DNA of 64,000 nucleotides from Porodaedalea pini. Taxonomy: Eukaryota; Basidiomycota; Agaricomycetes; Hymenochaetales; Hymenochaetaceae. The notes under the pieces were generated by a model that searched no databases, was not told the DNA's origin, and saw only the letters and a list, made by a program, of their open reading frames with translations. The stretch lies in NCBI GenBank assembly GCA_002794775.1, contig NBAY01000037.1, forward strand, positions 186,001 through 250,000, in the 5' to 3' direction. Each line of letters opens with the position of its first letter. Positions within the stretch are counted from its first letter, which is position 1. Below, piece after piece: positions 47,710 to 58,773 of the stretch. The position numbers and the translations under genes are program-made.

Positions 47710-49226
47710 ATGGACAACACTTGGACCGATTATACCATGCAACTAGTCACTTATATACTCAAATCCGTAGGCCATCTCTCACCGGTTGAGTCAAGCAACA
47801 TTTCTGAGACGAGGAAGGCTTTGCTTGAGATGGTTCGTGGGCTCTCTCTTTCTTTCGAACAATTCAAATGACACACGACCTGTAGCTCGACAATCTACCG
47901 GTATCTACAGCGGAAGTTGAAGCTGCCAGGTCTGAGAGCGATAACTCTCAGCCACCTCAGGCTAGTCCCCTTCTTGGGCCCGCAGGATCTCCTCTCGAGC
48001 CTCCCGCAGGCTCTGAGCCAAGACCAAGCGTGGTTCAAGATCAGATTACTCTCAAAGACATCGAATACATGCAAACACCCTTCGGCGATTCAGTACCCGT
48101 CGGGGACGATGGAAGTGCGAGCCACGATGTCGACTCATATGCTTCTCCATCGTCAACTCTATGCTCAGATTACGACGTATTCCCAGTTCGCACGATATCG
48201 GACATTGATGCGAGTGGAAAACACGAAGGGAATATGGAGGGTGGCTCAGCTGTGACTGAATCGTTTCCCGATGACATTATAGGGAATGCAGTACCTCTAA
48301 TCGACCAGACTGTCGATAGCTATCAATCCGTGGACTCGGAGCTCCCCCAATCCTACGACACAGTATACAGTACGACGGATGCGCATGACGGCAATGATGC
48401 CTACTCTGGTGACATTTTCGGTGATGCTGTTTACACGGGATTGAATGGTACGTGTCATACACAGCCTTTCTCTTTCATCCTTTGACTGAATGGCTTCATT
48501 GTGTAGGCTTCATTCCGAATGCTGGATCTACTGCATCTGCATTTGTCGGAGACCAGCCCACTAGTCGCTCGGACATCCTAACCGGCCCTGGTGCCTTTAC
48601 ACCCTCTATGCTGCCAGCGCCAGAAACGCAAATACGTAGCCCCATCATTCATACCGATCGTTCAGTACATCCCGATCAATAACTGCGAAGCTACTGGACC
48701 CCAACTCCTCACGTACCAAACGTATCCGTACCAGCAAGCCTATCTCCCTGCCCAGACAATGTTACCATCAGCGTTCGGGCCGGTTCCTCATTCTTGCTTG
48801 ATCGGAATCCATCCGCAGGGATATGGGGACACACAATTCATCAATACAGTTGGCCCATCCATTCAGCCTTCTGGCTTTGCTCGCGCTCCCTTCCACAATA
48901 GTGTAGGGAGCAATCTCAATACCGTCAAAATGTTCTGCAAGAGTCAAGCGGGTCCAACGAGGTCTGCACGTCGAAAGGCACAAGCGTCCGTAGCTGCAGC
49001 GCCATACGCAGTCAAACCTCCTATTCGCTGTCTCCTTCCCGATTGCTCCATTCCTGGATGGAATTTCGCGTCTCAGAGAGAACTCAGAAGGCATCAGGAG
49101 TCAGCAGCGGAGCACTCGAGCTTTAGGCCTATATGTCCCGATTGTGGCCAAGATTTCAGTCGCCAAGACGCAGTGTTGCGGCATGCTAGGGAAATACATT
49201 GTGAGGACGACCAAGTCCAGCTCTAG
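47710..49226 (+). CDS. C2H2 zinc-finger protein (paralogue B), apparent frameshift
   Basis: Paralogue of the 11415-12997 gene. Exons 47710-47832, 47886-48447 and 48507-49226; the donor GTTCGT and both intron phases are the same as in the paralogue. N-terminal helix MDNTWTDYTMQLVTYILKS. Middle words shared with the paralogue: HDVDSYASPSSTLCSD, GGSAVTESFP, GFIPNAGSTASAFVG. Zinc-finger region: CLLPDCSIPGWNFASQREL with RHQESAAEH, then CPDCGQDFSRQDAVLRHARE ending in IHC. In exon 3 the frame breaks at CAAATAC (about 48629-48633). One surplus A shifts into a frame ending TAA at 48682, whereas the homologous continuation (YVAPSFIPIVQY) runs on one frame over to the stop at 49226. The gene is either frameshifted, which would remove the zinc fingers, or the base is an error. 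Confidence 0.75.
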
Positions 49227-49922
49227 TATCTCGGTTGCTTGTATCTGCCCTCCATCTTTACTCGCTGCTATCCTACGGTTCTATCAATTTGACATGCACC
49301 GTTTTCATTCTCCGTCGTCATAAGTGACTGTATCATCATCTTCCTTTCCTGTCGCCACTATCAATGCTCCCCATTTGGGTCTAGTTGTAATTCAATAGAA
49401 CTCGGAAATTTCCCGTATCTTTGTCATTTCTTTTCCTTTGCTTATGCAAAATAGAGCGTACCTGCTGAACAGACAGGAGGACTAACCAGGTCAAGTGCAT
49501 AGTCTGGAATGGCAATAGTAAAGAGAAGTGATTTTGCGAGAATTGAGTGGCAGCATCATGATGGCTCGATGTTTAACTGTGCAAAGCTTTCACTACTATG
49601 CATAACTATAGCATTTAGAGTCAAGAACGTGGCGTGTAATGCGTTTCAGGTCTGCGATGTTGCCTTGGATCGACTGTTTCGCATCTGATTGCACTACAGT
49701 ATCAAGCAAACTGTTCGGGGAACCTGACAAAGGAAGTAGCATCGAGAGTAACTTTGCCCGGTATCATGAACATTGCAATTGCACATAGTTGTATTCAGAG
49801 TAAATTAGACGCCACATACGTTCGGGTATAAATAGGACTCAGAATAATCACAGTTTCTCTGGAACCTGCAATCTGTAGAATTCAGACGCCCATCTAGTCG
49901 CGTTTCACCGGTCAATTTCAAG
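49227..49922. other. Intergenic region
   Basis: No gene or repeat recognised. Confidence 0.45.
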
Positions 49923-50379
49923 ATGTCGTCCGAGGTAGGTAGAGCCATCCAAGCAACCGAAAATAAGAATAACTTAGAAATTCGAACAGCACGGCGAGAG
50001 TGATACAATACGCTTTGGCGTTGGACTTTTTAGGGAGAAAGAGGGAGAAGAGGGAAAAAAGGAAAAAAAGGAAAAAAAGGAAAAAAGGGCAAAAGGTAGA
50101 AGTTCTCGGACCTCAGGCGGAGACGGTGCGAAGAAGCACGAGGAGATCCATGACTCGGAAGACCCGGCTTCTCGTGATGAGAAACGGCCGGAGATGCACC
50201 GTACAACTACTAGAAGGAAGAGCTCAACAACATCGGCGTCAGTAAGCAAAGATAAAGAAAAAGGGTTCACAGTTTCAGCATCACATACAAGGACGGAGGA
50301 AAGCACGAAAACAAGTTATCGTCACTCTCAGGACAATAATTCAAAAGAAGATAAGGGCAAAGGCAGAGCCGATGAATAA
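49923..50379 (+). CDS. Possible small Lys/Glu-rich protein
   Basis: Proposed two-exon gene: MSSE (49923-49934), an intron of about 100 nt, then an open frame to the TAA ending at 50379. The second exon starts with a run of GAA-AAA-AAG units encoding EKK repeats. It continues with a Ser/Thr/Lys-rich sequence (GRSSRTSGGDGAKKHEEIHD, RKSSTTSASVSKDKEKGFTV) ending KEDKGKGRADE. No family is recognised. The acceptor position is uncertain because the repeat offers several AGs. The open frame could also be chance in purine-rich DNA. Confidence 0.35.
50043..50090. repeat. 9-bp purine repeat
   Basis: About four tandem GGAAAAAAA-type units with slight length variation of the A run, inside the proposed Lys/Glu-rich gene. 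Such tracts are prone to slippage. Confidence 0.7.
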
Positions 50380-50617
50380 AAGTAAAACCTATTCCGATAG
50401 CATACGCGAAGACATCGAATGATATCCCGGCTACTGATGTACATCCACTAGTACTGTTCTTTTAATACTTATATATAAAGACTATTGCGCTGTATCTAAG
50501 CTTGTATGAGTTCATCGATATCAAATGGTTGGTTATGATATTTAAGCTTCATATACATAAGACAGACTTCGTAACGGGCCTGCATAGATTACCAAGAATG
50601 TAAATAATTTGCGCAAC

Positions 50618-52802
50618 TCAGTTCTTGTAGCCAAGGGGAGGAAGGCCCGCTCCTTTCAGGTCAGCGTTCACTTGCGGTATATTGTTCATAAACTGGCCCT
50701 TCAGATCATCCCACATCTTCGGTTCATGCTCTGTGTGATGACATGAATGAGTAGTTGTTCAACTGTCTTCATGAAACAAATCACCGTGGCGCTTGGGCGA
50801 CTTCATCGCATAGTCCGTCAATGTGAAAATCATACTAGACTCGAACATGAAGGCTGCGGCAAGAACCTAGATTCAGTATTGTCGTTGATGAAATCTATTC
50901 GGCGAGCGTACCCATAGTGCCCTCATGCACACGCATAGGCTTCAGCTCGCCCTCTGTAGCGAGCTTGAACTCTTCATATGATACTCCATGGGGGCAGAAG
51001 CCAGTCTCGTAAGAGCATGATCCGGGCTGGAACTCGTCAGATCGTCCGCTGTATGTTCCGTACACGAGTCCCATGAACTCTGACGCAGAATTGCGATGAT
51101 AATACTAGAATAAATAACAGTAAGCGATAGTCACTTAAGAAGGGAACAAGGAACGTACAGGAGGTCTAAATGTGTGCGAAGCCACATCCCAACGCGGACT
51201 AAAGATGAGGAAGTCGGCAAGGGGTGTACCTTGTGTTTTCGACTTGGCCGTCAACACGCAGAATATGGAAGGATCAATATGATCCTTTGAGATTGAGCCG
51301 ACGTTGACGAACTTCTCCATCGCATACTTGTACGGAACATAGCTGTCGGAGGGCCGCAAATGTCAGCAAATGTACTTTCTTGCAGGAAAGCTACAGCTGA
51401 GTACTGACTTTCCGTGCCAAGCAACAACATCGAAAGGCGTATGCTCCTGCTTGCTTACGTGAAGCTCGCCGCATACTCTGAAAACGAAATTAGTATTATT
51501 GCATGACCAAATGCTTGCGCGGCGCCGTACTTGTAGACAATTTCCCAGGGAGATTGGTCAATATCAAAGCTTGCTACAGGGTGCTCAAAGTCACGAGCGT
51601 TTGCGAGACTATGGCCTCCTAGAGGCCCAAGCTCAGGAAGCTCATAGTGTGAACCGTAAATCTCTTGTATATCTACACCGGTGTCAACAATAATAGTTAC
51701 ATAAAAAATCGGAACTTACATCCGCGAGAAGGTCCATCAGGAAGCGCCACTCTGAATCTCATGCCTCGCTGTATAACGAGCAGCTCTCCTGGACGAACCA
51801 TGAGTTTGCCCATTTCCGTCTGGACATCCAGGCGGCCCTGCTGGGGGACGATCAGGAGGTCGCCGTCGTTGTTGCAAACTGCCTTGTTCTCCATCGAAGT
51901 GTTCGCAACGTACATATGGATCGCAATGCCCTCACGCAGAGTTGGATCACCGTTCCCAGCGAAGGACTTCAGACCGTCGACGAAGTCCACCTTACCCGAC
52001 GTTGGAATGTCGATCGGATGCCAGGCCTGTTGGGTTGGTGAAGTATGGACGCGTGGATTGCTCGGCGAAAAGTTATTCTCAAGCTGTAGAATGTGTTTAG
52101 CATAAACGGAAACAGCGTGAGAGTCATAAATGGTAGACTTACATCTGGATTATTAGGAAGCCTTGTAAACCCTTGATGAGCAACGGCGGGGCGGATGCGG
52201 TAGAGCCATCTGATTGATCATGCGACACAATCAATAATCACACCAGCGAAGCGTGGTTGAACACACATACGCGGTCTGTTTCTCGGCTCGAGGAGCTACG
52301 AAGGAAGTTCCTGTCATCTACAACGAGTCATGGTCAAGCGTATGTTAGAGAACGAGGACGGAAACCCACCTGTTCTGCGTAGAGGTCATATCTACACTTC
52401 TGAGGACTATTTTGCGCATCCGGTAACGTCCCTGGGCTATAATGGTATTACAAGAGTAAGCCGAATAACTCGAGAGAGAAGCTTGCGCATAGCACATACA
52501 TTGCTTCAGACGCGAATAAATTTCCGAAGCCGACTTGGTACGAGTATGGGTCCTTCGCCGTCGGCCTTACTGCAAAAGAACCAGCTGCAGTAGCACCTGA
52601 TGCAGAAGCATTGTTATAGCCTCTTCTCGAGTCGAGCTGCTAAAAATAAGCTTTCATGTTGGAAGTATATCGTGCGACAACATACCAGGTGGGTGCGTGA
52701 CGTGCAAGCAGCCAATTGCGGGGTCCTTGGCACCAGAACCTTCGACCTCGGATGCCTCAGAAGTCGTCTAGTAGTAGATAACGCAGAGCGAGAGAGTGAC
52801 AT
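50618..52802 (-). CDS. hmgA: Homogentisate 1,2-dioxygenase
   Basis: Ring-opening Fe(II) dioxygenase converting homogentisate to maleylacetoacetate in Phe/Tyr breakdown. Many small introns. Visible blocks in order: [125 protein letters not shown], and [14 protein letters not shown]. Then VVAWHGNYVPYKY (putative base His), [16 protein letters not shown] (metal His and Glu), and [10 protein letters not shown] (third metal ligand). It closes with GLPPLGYKN. All expected ligands are present, so the enzyme should be active. The proposed start (ATG at 52802) gives an Arg/Ser-rich leader, [20 protein letters not shown], spliced to an Ala/Gly-rich segment before the conserved core; this 5' end is the least certain part. 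Confidence 0.9.
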
Positions 52803-54605
52803 CTCCAACAGGCAGTGAGACAGTGAGGTCCAAGGGTGCTACCAGGCCTCTTTAAGGTCGTCCACGGCTCATTATTTATTCCGAAGGGGTCTCAAGGATA
52901 CAGTCACTTCATCACATGCGACGAAGAAGGTGAGCGATTTGTTCGGGCTGGCTGTACGGTTTATACTCAGCAGGCGAGAGGTACGAGAATATTGCGACGC
53001 TTTAGGACATGAAATCTAATTTACGCCAAAATAATTTACCCACGGCCCCAGCCGACTCAGCGTTTAGCAGCTTGCCCCGCACTCTCTGCACTGCAAATAT
53101 TAATCTCGAAATTCCGTCACGACGTCAAATGACAAACCTGTCGGTTTCCTTAGAAAAAGAAGGGCGGGTAGGCATGAGATATCAAGTTCGGGTGTTGCAG
53201 CTCATCTGTTTCGCTCTGTGAGGATCTCTCCGACTCTCGTACATACAACAGTCTTATGCATTAGTTACCGTCATCAAAGGCATGGCATGTTTGAGTATTC
53301 AGCATTGCCACCCGAAGCGGCGAGTTGGTCTTTCAAGTAGCTCGACTCTTTCGAGGTGGTCGCGAGTCATGACTCGAGTTACTGTATACAAACGAAAACT
53401 CCCACAAAGAGCTTAGACTATCTCAGTTACTCAGGAGCTCGTTCAAGCAATTCTCTAGAGATCAAAAGGCATTCGGTTTGGAGCACGAATGCGAAACGAG
53501 GTTGAGAAGAAAAGGAACAGCTATAAAGCGAGAACACTATGTTGTGCATTGCTTATATTATATAATAATTGCCTAATCTAGTTTTGACTTTTCACAATCG
53601 CCTCCATGGAAGTTGGAACTGAGCTCGATCAAGTCGGCAAAACACCAAGGCTCAATTCTCTCTGGAGTTAAAGAAGATGATTCAACTCTCGCTATACAAT
53701 ATCTGCTACTATAAGCTAAGGTATAGTAATGGTCCTGGCGACTCGTCTTCGTTCCCCGCCGTCAGGTTGATAATACAAGTGGATGCAACTCCAGTCCCCT
53801 CTCACCCCCGGATCGTGCTACGGTATCAAAGTATCCAATTCTGCGCCGATGGATACCATGCACCCGGGAGCAAGAGGTCTACTATAAAAGGACTAGTGGT
53901 CCAAGTTTATGCTCGGATGACGGTTTCAAAAAAGAAAAAAAGCCTGTCGGCGCAATTCCCATATCTCCCAGGGAACATGGAAGTAGGCATCTTTCCCTGA
54001 AAATATGTTTAAAAGATTTTTTGATGATATATCGATAAGCCACTATATAATCTGCAGAATACAAGAGGTCCTGTCTTTCTGAAAAGAAATGAAAGTGAGA
54101 CATCCATCATAACGTTGGGTCCGCTAATCGCTCATCAGCTAATTTTCTTCCGCGCGCAGAAAGACTTCTCTTCCCCTCTGCCCTACGCATTCCCCGTCGC
54201 TAGGCTACAGCATTGCTACAGTGTGCTTCCAACCTATCAGGGCCTGCCGCAGTCAATGCCGAGGTGGTGGCAATTGTCTCCTTGTGCTCTCCGTTCTTTC
54301 GAGGCCACGCTCAGAAGTAGTTGATTCATCGCATCAGCTACTAATCAGGAAATAAGGGAGGAGAAAACCCCGCCTCGTGTTCGGTAGTCTAAGAGAGGGT
54401 ATTGCGCGTCTACACAAGCCACTTCATCTTAGACCAACACGAACAAACTTTACGCTGTTTTTGGTACTCTTTGAACTTCTCGCGATGGTATATAGGGAGG
54501 GAGACTTGACGTTGGAACTCGTCAGAACATCAGTCTTCCCCTTCCATCACCGCCTCGCCCCCTCTTGATTTTTAACTCAAGTCCGCTGTTTACCTTCGTC
54601 GCAAA
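52803..54605. other. 1.8-kb intergenic region
   Basis: Divergent promoter region between homogentisate dioxygenase and the next zinc-finger gene. No supported gene or repeat seen. Confidence 0.5.
54488..54495 (+). promoter_or_regulatory. TATA-like box of the 54.6-kb zinc-finger gene
   Basis: GTATATAG about 115 nt upstream of the ATG at 54606. Confidence 0.35.
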
Positions 54606-55846
54606 ATGTCGTACTATCAACCAGACACTCTCGATCTTGGCCTCGTTACGTTCAGCACCCACCGCCATGACGAAGCGAACGGCGCGGTTCCATGCGCCCC
54701 GAACGCGTATCCTACTGTAGGCACTTCGTTGGTTGGCTATGACTTGTCACACAAAGATCAAACGGTGAGTAGAAGTATCCTCGGCACAAACGCGTTGACT
54801 GAAGACTTCTCCTAGGCCCCGGACTATAACTCTCTCGCCGACGCCAACGCCATGCAATATAGCCACCCGCTCGGATTTGGCAGTTCATCCGCTGAAGAAT
54901 CGCTAGGAGCCACCATGCAGTCGATGTTCGGCGACAGCCACGCTCCCGAAACGCAGCACGGGATGTACGCGGGCGACTTCGGCCGCCCTTTGACTTCTAC
55001 TCCTTAAATCCGCTTGATGCACCGTCGGAGTTCTATGTAGACTCCTTCACCGCCTTTGGTTTACCCGAGAGTCCCTTCTCTCTCTCGCCGTGCAGCTCCA
55101 CCCAGTCCAACTCCCCGGTTCGGAGTCCAGTTGACGAGCATGCTCCCAACGCGCAGCTTCTGGTTCCCCAACCCTCCCTCGCTGGTCCTACTTCTTGCAT
55201 GAGCACCGCTGACCAGTCCATGCACACGGGCATTGAGTATAGCTTTGCCCTGAAGAACATTGGCGGAGGGACGTTAATGCTCGGACAGTACCCGCCTGCA
55301 GATCTGAATGCGCCTCCCCTCCATGGAGTCACTGCCGCGGATGAAGTGTGCCCTTCAGTGATCAGCGCTACGTCCCCGAGTGGTGCTAAGGTGGAGGTGC
55401 CTTCACCCGCAGTCCCTTCTCCATCTTCCCTTCCGTCTGCCCCCGCGCCGCGCAAGAGAGCTCCGCGTAGTCGGAAGACTCGGTCTTCAACATCCACGAA
55501 GTACACCAAAGCGAGCTCGCCGACTTCAACCGTTCCCTGCACCGTGCCCGGCTGTCAAGTCCGGTGTTTCGATGAGAAGACGCGTGATCGGCACATACTC
55601 ACGCACAACCGGAACGCTGCTATGAACTACTACTGCCCGGGGATGCACGTACCGCGCGACACGAAATTGTTCAAGAAGTGCTGCTGCAAAAAGCGTACAG
55701 GATACACACGCGAGGACGCGCTACTGCGCCATCTACGGGACGTCGAGCACGACAACCCTTGTGCGGTAGAGGCAAGGAAGCTCGGGTGGGACATAAATGT
55801 ACATGCCAGCGTGCAGAAGTTGCGAGGAACAATTCCGCAGCCGTAG
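54606..55846 (+). CDS. C2H2-like zinc-finger protein, apparent frameshift
   Basis: Probable DNA-binding protein. Exon 1 starts MSYYQPDTLDLGLVTFST; one intron (about 54765-54815, GTGAGT..CCTAG) leads to APDYNSLADANAMQYSHP. At 54981-54991 the frame runs GGC CGC CCT TTG ACT and stops at TAA within 30 nt. One more C would give GRPFDFYSLNPLDAPSEF and join the long downstream frame to 55846. The C terminus carries CTVPGCQVRCFDEKTRDRHI followed by LTH, a good C2H2 unit, and a second, Cys-rich unit (CPGMH, KKCCCKKRTGYTREDALLRH). The middle is Ser/Pro-rich with a basic patch (KRAPRSRKTRSSTSTK) that could be a nuclear localisation signal. It resembles the other zinc-finger genes here only in general layout. 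As given, the sequence would lose the fingers. Confidence 0.7.
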
Positions 55847-57084
55847 GGGATGAAATGATGTGTCTTTTTCTCTTTATTCTTTTGTTTTGCATTTTCATAA
55901 TCTCATACGCATACTTGGTGCATAATCGCAGTTTCCAATTCTTCTGTTTTCTGGGCTTCACTTCATCCATGCAATTTTTTCTTCGTCGCGCAATAGCATA
56001 CACAACATTAATACTTTAGCATAAGGGTAATAACCAGCACTTGCAAACTATAGAACAGCACAATCGGGTGAAATATCAGAGTTCTCGTCATAAAGCATGG
56101 AGTGTATGAAAAGCTCAGGCACATAAAAAGCTTCTCTTCACGTGATTTACTTCCCTTCTTTCAGTCCTCTAGAAACGCGGACAGAACTAAGCTCCGAAGC
56201 TCGTAACAGGAATCAAGTAAGACAAATCCGCGCAGAGGCTAGTATGATAAATAAAGATGCATCGAACTGTCGCTGTTAGACGCTCGGGAACAAAACAACG
56301 GCTCGCTATCTAAGCCATGCGCCCCCGAGAGCAAAAGCCCTTCGAGAGAAGGATGATAAATATGCAAGAAAGGATGGCCGTGAATCTGTACAAAAGAGGG
56401 ATTTCTCCAGTGAGTAAGTTATAGAGATTTCTGACGTTCCTGAGCGCTGAGTGCTATTAATTGCGATGGCATCATGATCGTATGCTATATATGGCCGTAA
56501 GCGGTAATTATATTCGTGAGAAAGTGCTGCTACATCCTCTTACTTCTCGAAGCATGAAGCTGACGCGCGTCTCTTCTTTGCAGCTTGTAAGGAAGGCGTC
56601 GGGCTTCACGTCGACTATTATTTGTATTTTTATTTGTCTGCTTTACATTCGTGGAAGAGTCGGCCTTAAGCTTTGCAGCCGTCAGGGCCGTTGTGAGGGA
56701 GTGTGACTGTCACGGGCAATAAAACGAGATCTCCGCCGTCCCTGTGCCTTCAAAACTCGGCCTCTCTTCTCCTCCTCCCCTCCTTGTCTTCCTCGTCGTC
56801 CCTCTCTCGTCTCACCCTCTTTAGACATCACATTCGTTTATTTACGATACGCTCGTTCTCTAGACGGAGTCCAACTGACTCGTCGCTCGCTCAGCTTTGC
56901 TTGTAACCGCCATTTGCAATCTGCAAGCAAACGTCGACCCAACTTTGCCCTAGCGCAGGAAAACAAGACGTCGGCTGCCGGTGTACCTTGAACAGGATCG
57001 CTTCGCACATCACTTGCGTTCTGGAAAAACGCAACTCACAATTCACGACATAGACATTCATAGCTGCTCACTTGCTAAACCGAG
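55847..57084. other. Intergenic region
   Basis: No gene or repeat recognised. Pyrimidine-rich stretches at 56760-56830 are typical of a fungal promoter leading to the AA14 gene. Confidence 0.5.
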
Positions 57085-58773
57085 ATGTTTCCCATTCTTC
57101 TTCTTTCCGTGCTCGCGGGATGTGTCTCGTTAGTAGCTGGACATGCGAGTGAGTTTTCGTGCTTTTTTCATTTATCTTCTGGAATTATGTGCTAAAGAAA
57201 TTTCCAAGCGTTATGGTCTCCTGCGATGTGGGGGTTCAACGTAACCGCCAAGACGTTCCCTTATGACAACAGGCCGCTCGTCCCCCTCGCACAATTGACC
57301 TTTGAGAAGTGGTGGTTTGTGAGTGATCATTCCATTTAAGAAATTCAATATATCGTATCCGCCGTTAATTTGGTCCCTCAATTTCCGTAGCATGGCCATC
57401 TTGACTACCCGCCTCCCGACAACACTTTCCTCGAACTTCCGGCAGGTGGGACCCTGAACTCCGAGATTGCTTGCGACAAGGGCGCGACCTCGCTCTTTGC
57501 CTCGTCTCCGGGCGGGAATATCCAAAGCGGGAACAACCCCTGCCCGGGCAAGCCGACGACCGCATTTCACGCAAACAACGAAGCCGATACGCGCGGCTGT
57601 GCGCTCGCGATCACCTATCAGTCCGACGTCAGCTCCGTCAAGCCGGAGGATTTCGCCGTGTTCACCGTGAACCATACGTGCGTGTGGAACCGCTTCACGG
57701 ACTTCCAGATCCCCGCAGACCTCCCCGCGTGCCCTGACGCCGGCTGCATCTGCTCGTTCAACTGGATCCACGCTCCCGACTCGGGCAGCGAGCAGATCTT
57801 CATGAACGGCTACCGCTGCAAGGTCACCAACTCGAGTTCGAGCAAGAAGGTCGCGACGCCGCGCCTCGCGCGCCGCTGCGGTCAGAACGTGGAGAAGAAC
57901 GCGAACGTTGCACCGTGGAATTGCACGTACGGTGCGAAGCAGGCTATGTACTGGCTCCAGAAGGAGCGCAACACGTTCTTCGAGGGCGACCATGATCCTC
58001 CGTTCTACAACGACCTGTACAACTTCCCGGACGGCGCGCAGGAGGACATCTTCCAGGACTCGCAACTGCCTGCATTCAATCAGGCAGGTGAGCAGACGGG
58101 ATTCACTACGCTCGGTGGAAGTACGGCGACGACAGCCAATATTGTTATGCCCACTGTTTCCTCCGGATGGCCGACGACGACGAGCGCGGCTTCTGGGCAG
58201 CAGACGACTGGGTCGGGTGGGTCGGGCTCGTCGGGCTCGAGCTCCTCTACGTCTGCTTCGTTGAGTTCAGGCTCCAGCTCGTCTACTCATGCGTCGTCGA
58301 GTTCTTCAAGTAAAGCTTCGATTGCGACGAACGTCGCCGAGAGTCCTTCATCGTCCTCGCCAAAGGCAAGTTCTTCGTCATCATCGCCGGCACCTGCCTC
58401 GACTTCCAGTACCTCGTCCTCGTCCTCGTCCTCGTCCTCATCGCCGCCGCCGCCGCCGCCCTCGAGTTCCAGCTCGTCAAGCAGCGCCAGCTCTTCCTCG
58501 AAGTCTTCGACGGCGACGTCCTTTGCCGACTCCTCGTCGACCACGTCCTCAGAGTCAGCTTCTGCATCCGCGACGACCAAGTGGTATGACCATCCGCAAC
58601 ATCCCAATCATCAATCTCATCCAACTGACATGACAATCACCATTCCTCTTCCTCAATTTACTTTTCCTCCACATTTTAGCCGAAACCGCAAGCGCAGCGC
58701 CGACAAGATGACGAAGAAACGCGCGTTCAACGCGCACAAGAAGATGAGCAAGCGCCATGATGTCCTTTTCTAA
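57085..58773 (+). CDS. AA14-type lytic polysaccharide monooxygenase
   Basis: Secreted copper enzyme of the AA14 family, known for oxidative cleavage of xylan on cellulose. Exons 57085-57148, 57209-57318 and 57391-58773 give 518 aa. The signal peptide [19 protein letters not shown] ends just before His20, which would become the N-terminal copper ligand (mature [15 protein letters not shown]). Then [78 protein letters not shown] and [20 protein letters not shown] with MNGYRCKVT. Several Cys suggest disulfides. Residues from about 330 to 460 are a Ser/Thr/Pro linker, with simple TCG/GCC repeats at the DNA level, which is usual for these enzymes. The last 30 residues are strongly basic ([20 protein letters not shown]), and no carbohydrate-binding module is seen. 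Confidence 0.85.
58200..58570. repeat. Low-complexity Ser/Pro codon repeat in the AA14 gene
   Basis: Runs of TCG/TCC/TCA serine codons with a GCCGCCGCCGCC patch at about 58442-58460. Expect length polymorphism between strains. Confidence 0.7.

Noticed and set aside
47516..47746. 76-codon frame just before zinc-finger paralogue B
   Set aside because: Overlaps the better-supported start at 47710, shares no family, and cannot be joined to neighbouring frames.
57211..58065. 284-codon open frame on the minus strand
   Set aside because: It is antisense to the conserved AA14 coding region; its length reflects the strong GC codon bias of that exon.
58283..58636. Acidic open frames antisense to the Ser-rich tail
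   Set aside because: Products such as poly-Glu/Asp arise from reading serine codon repeats backwards.
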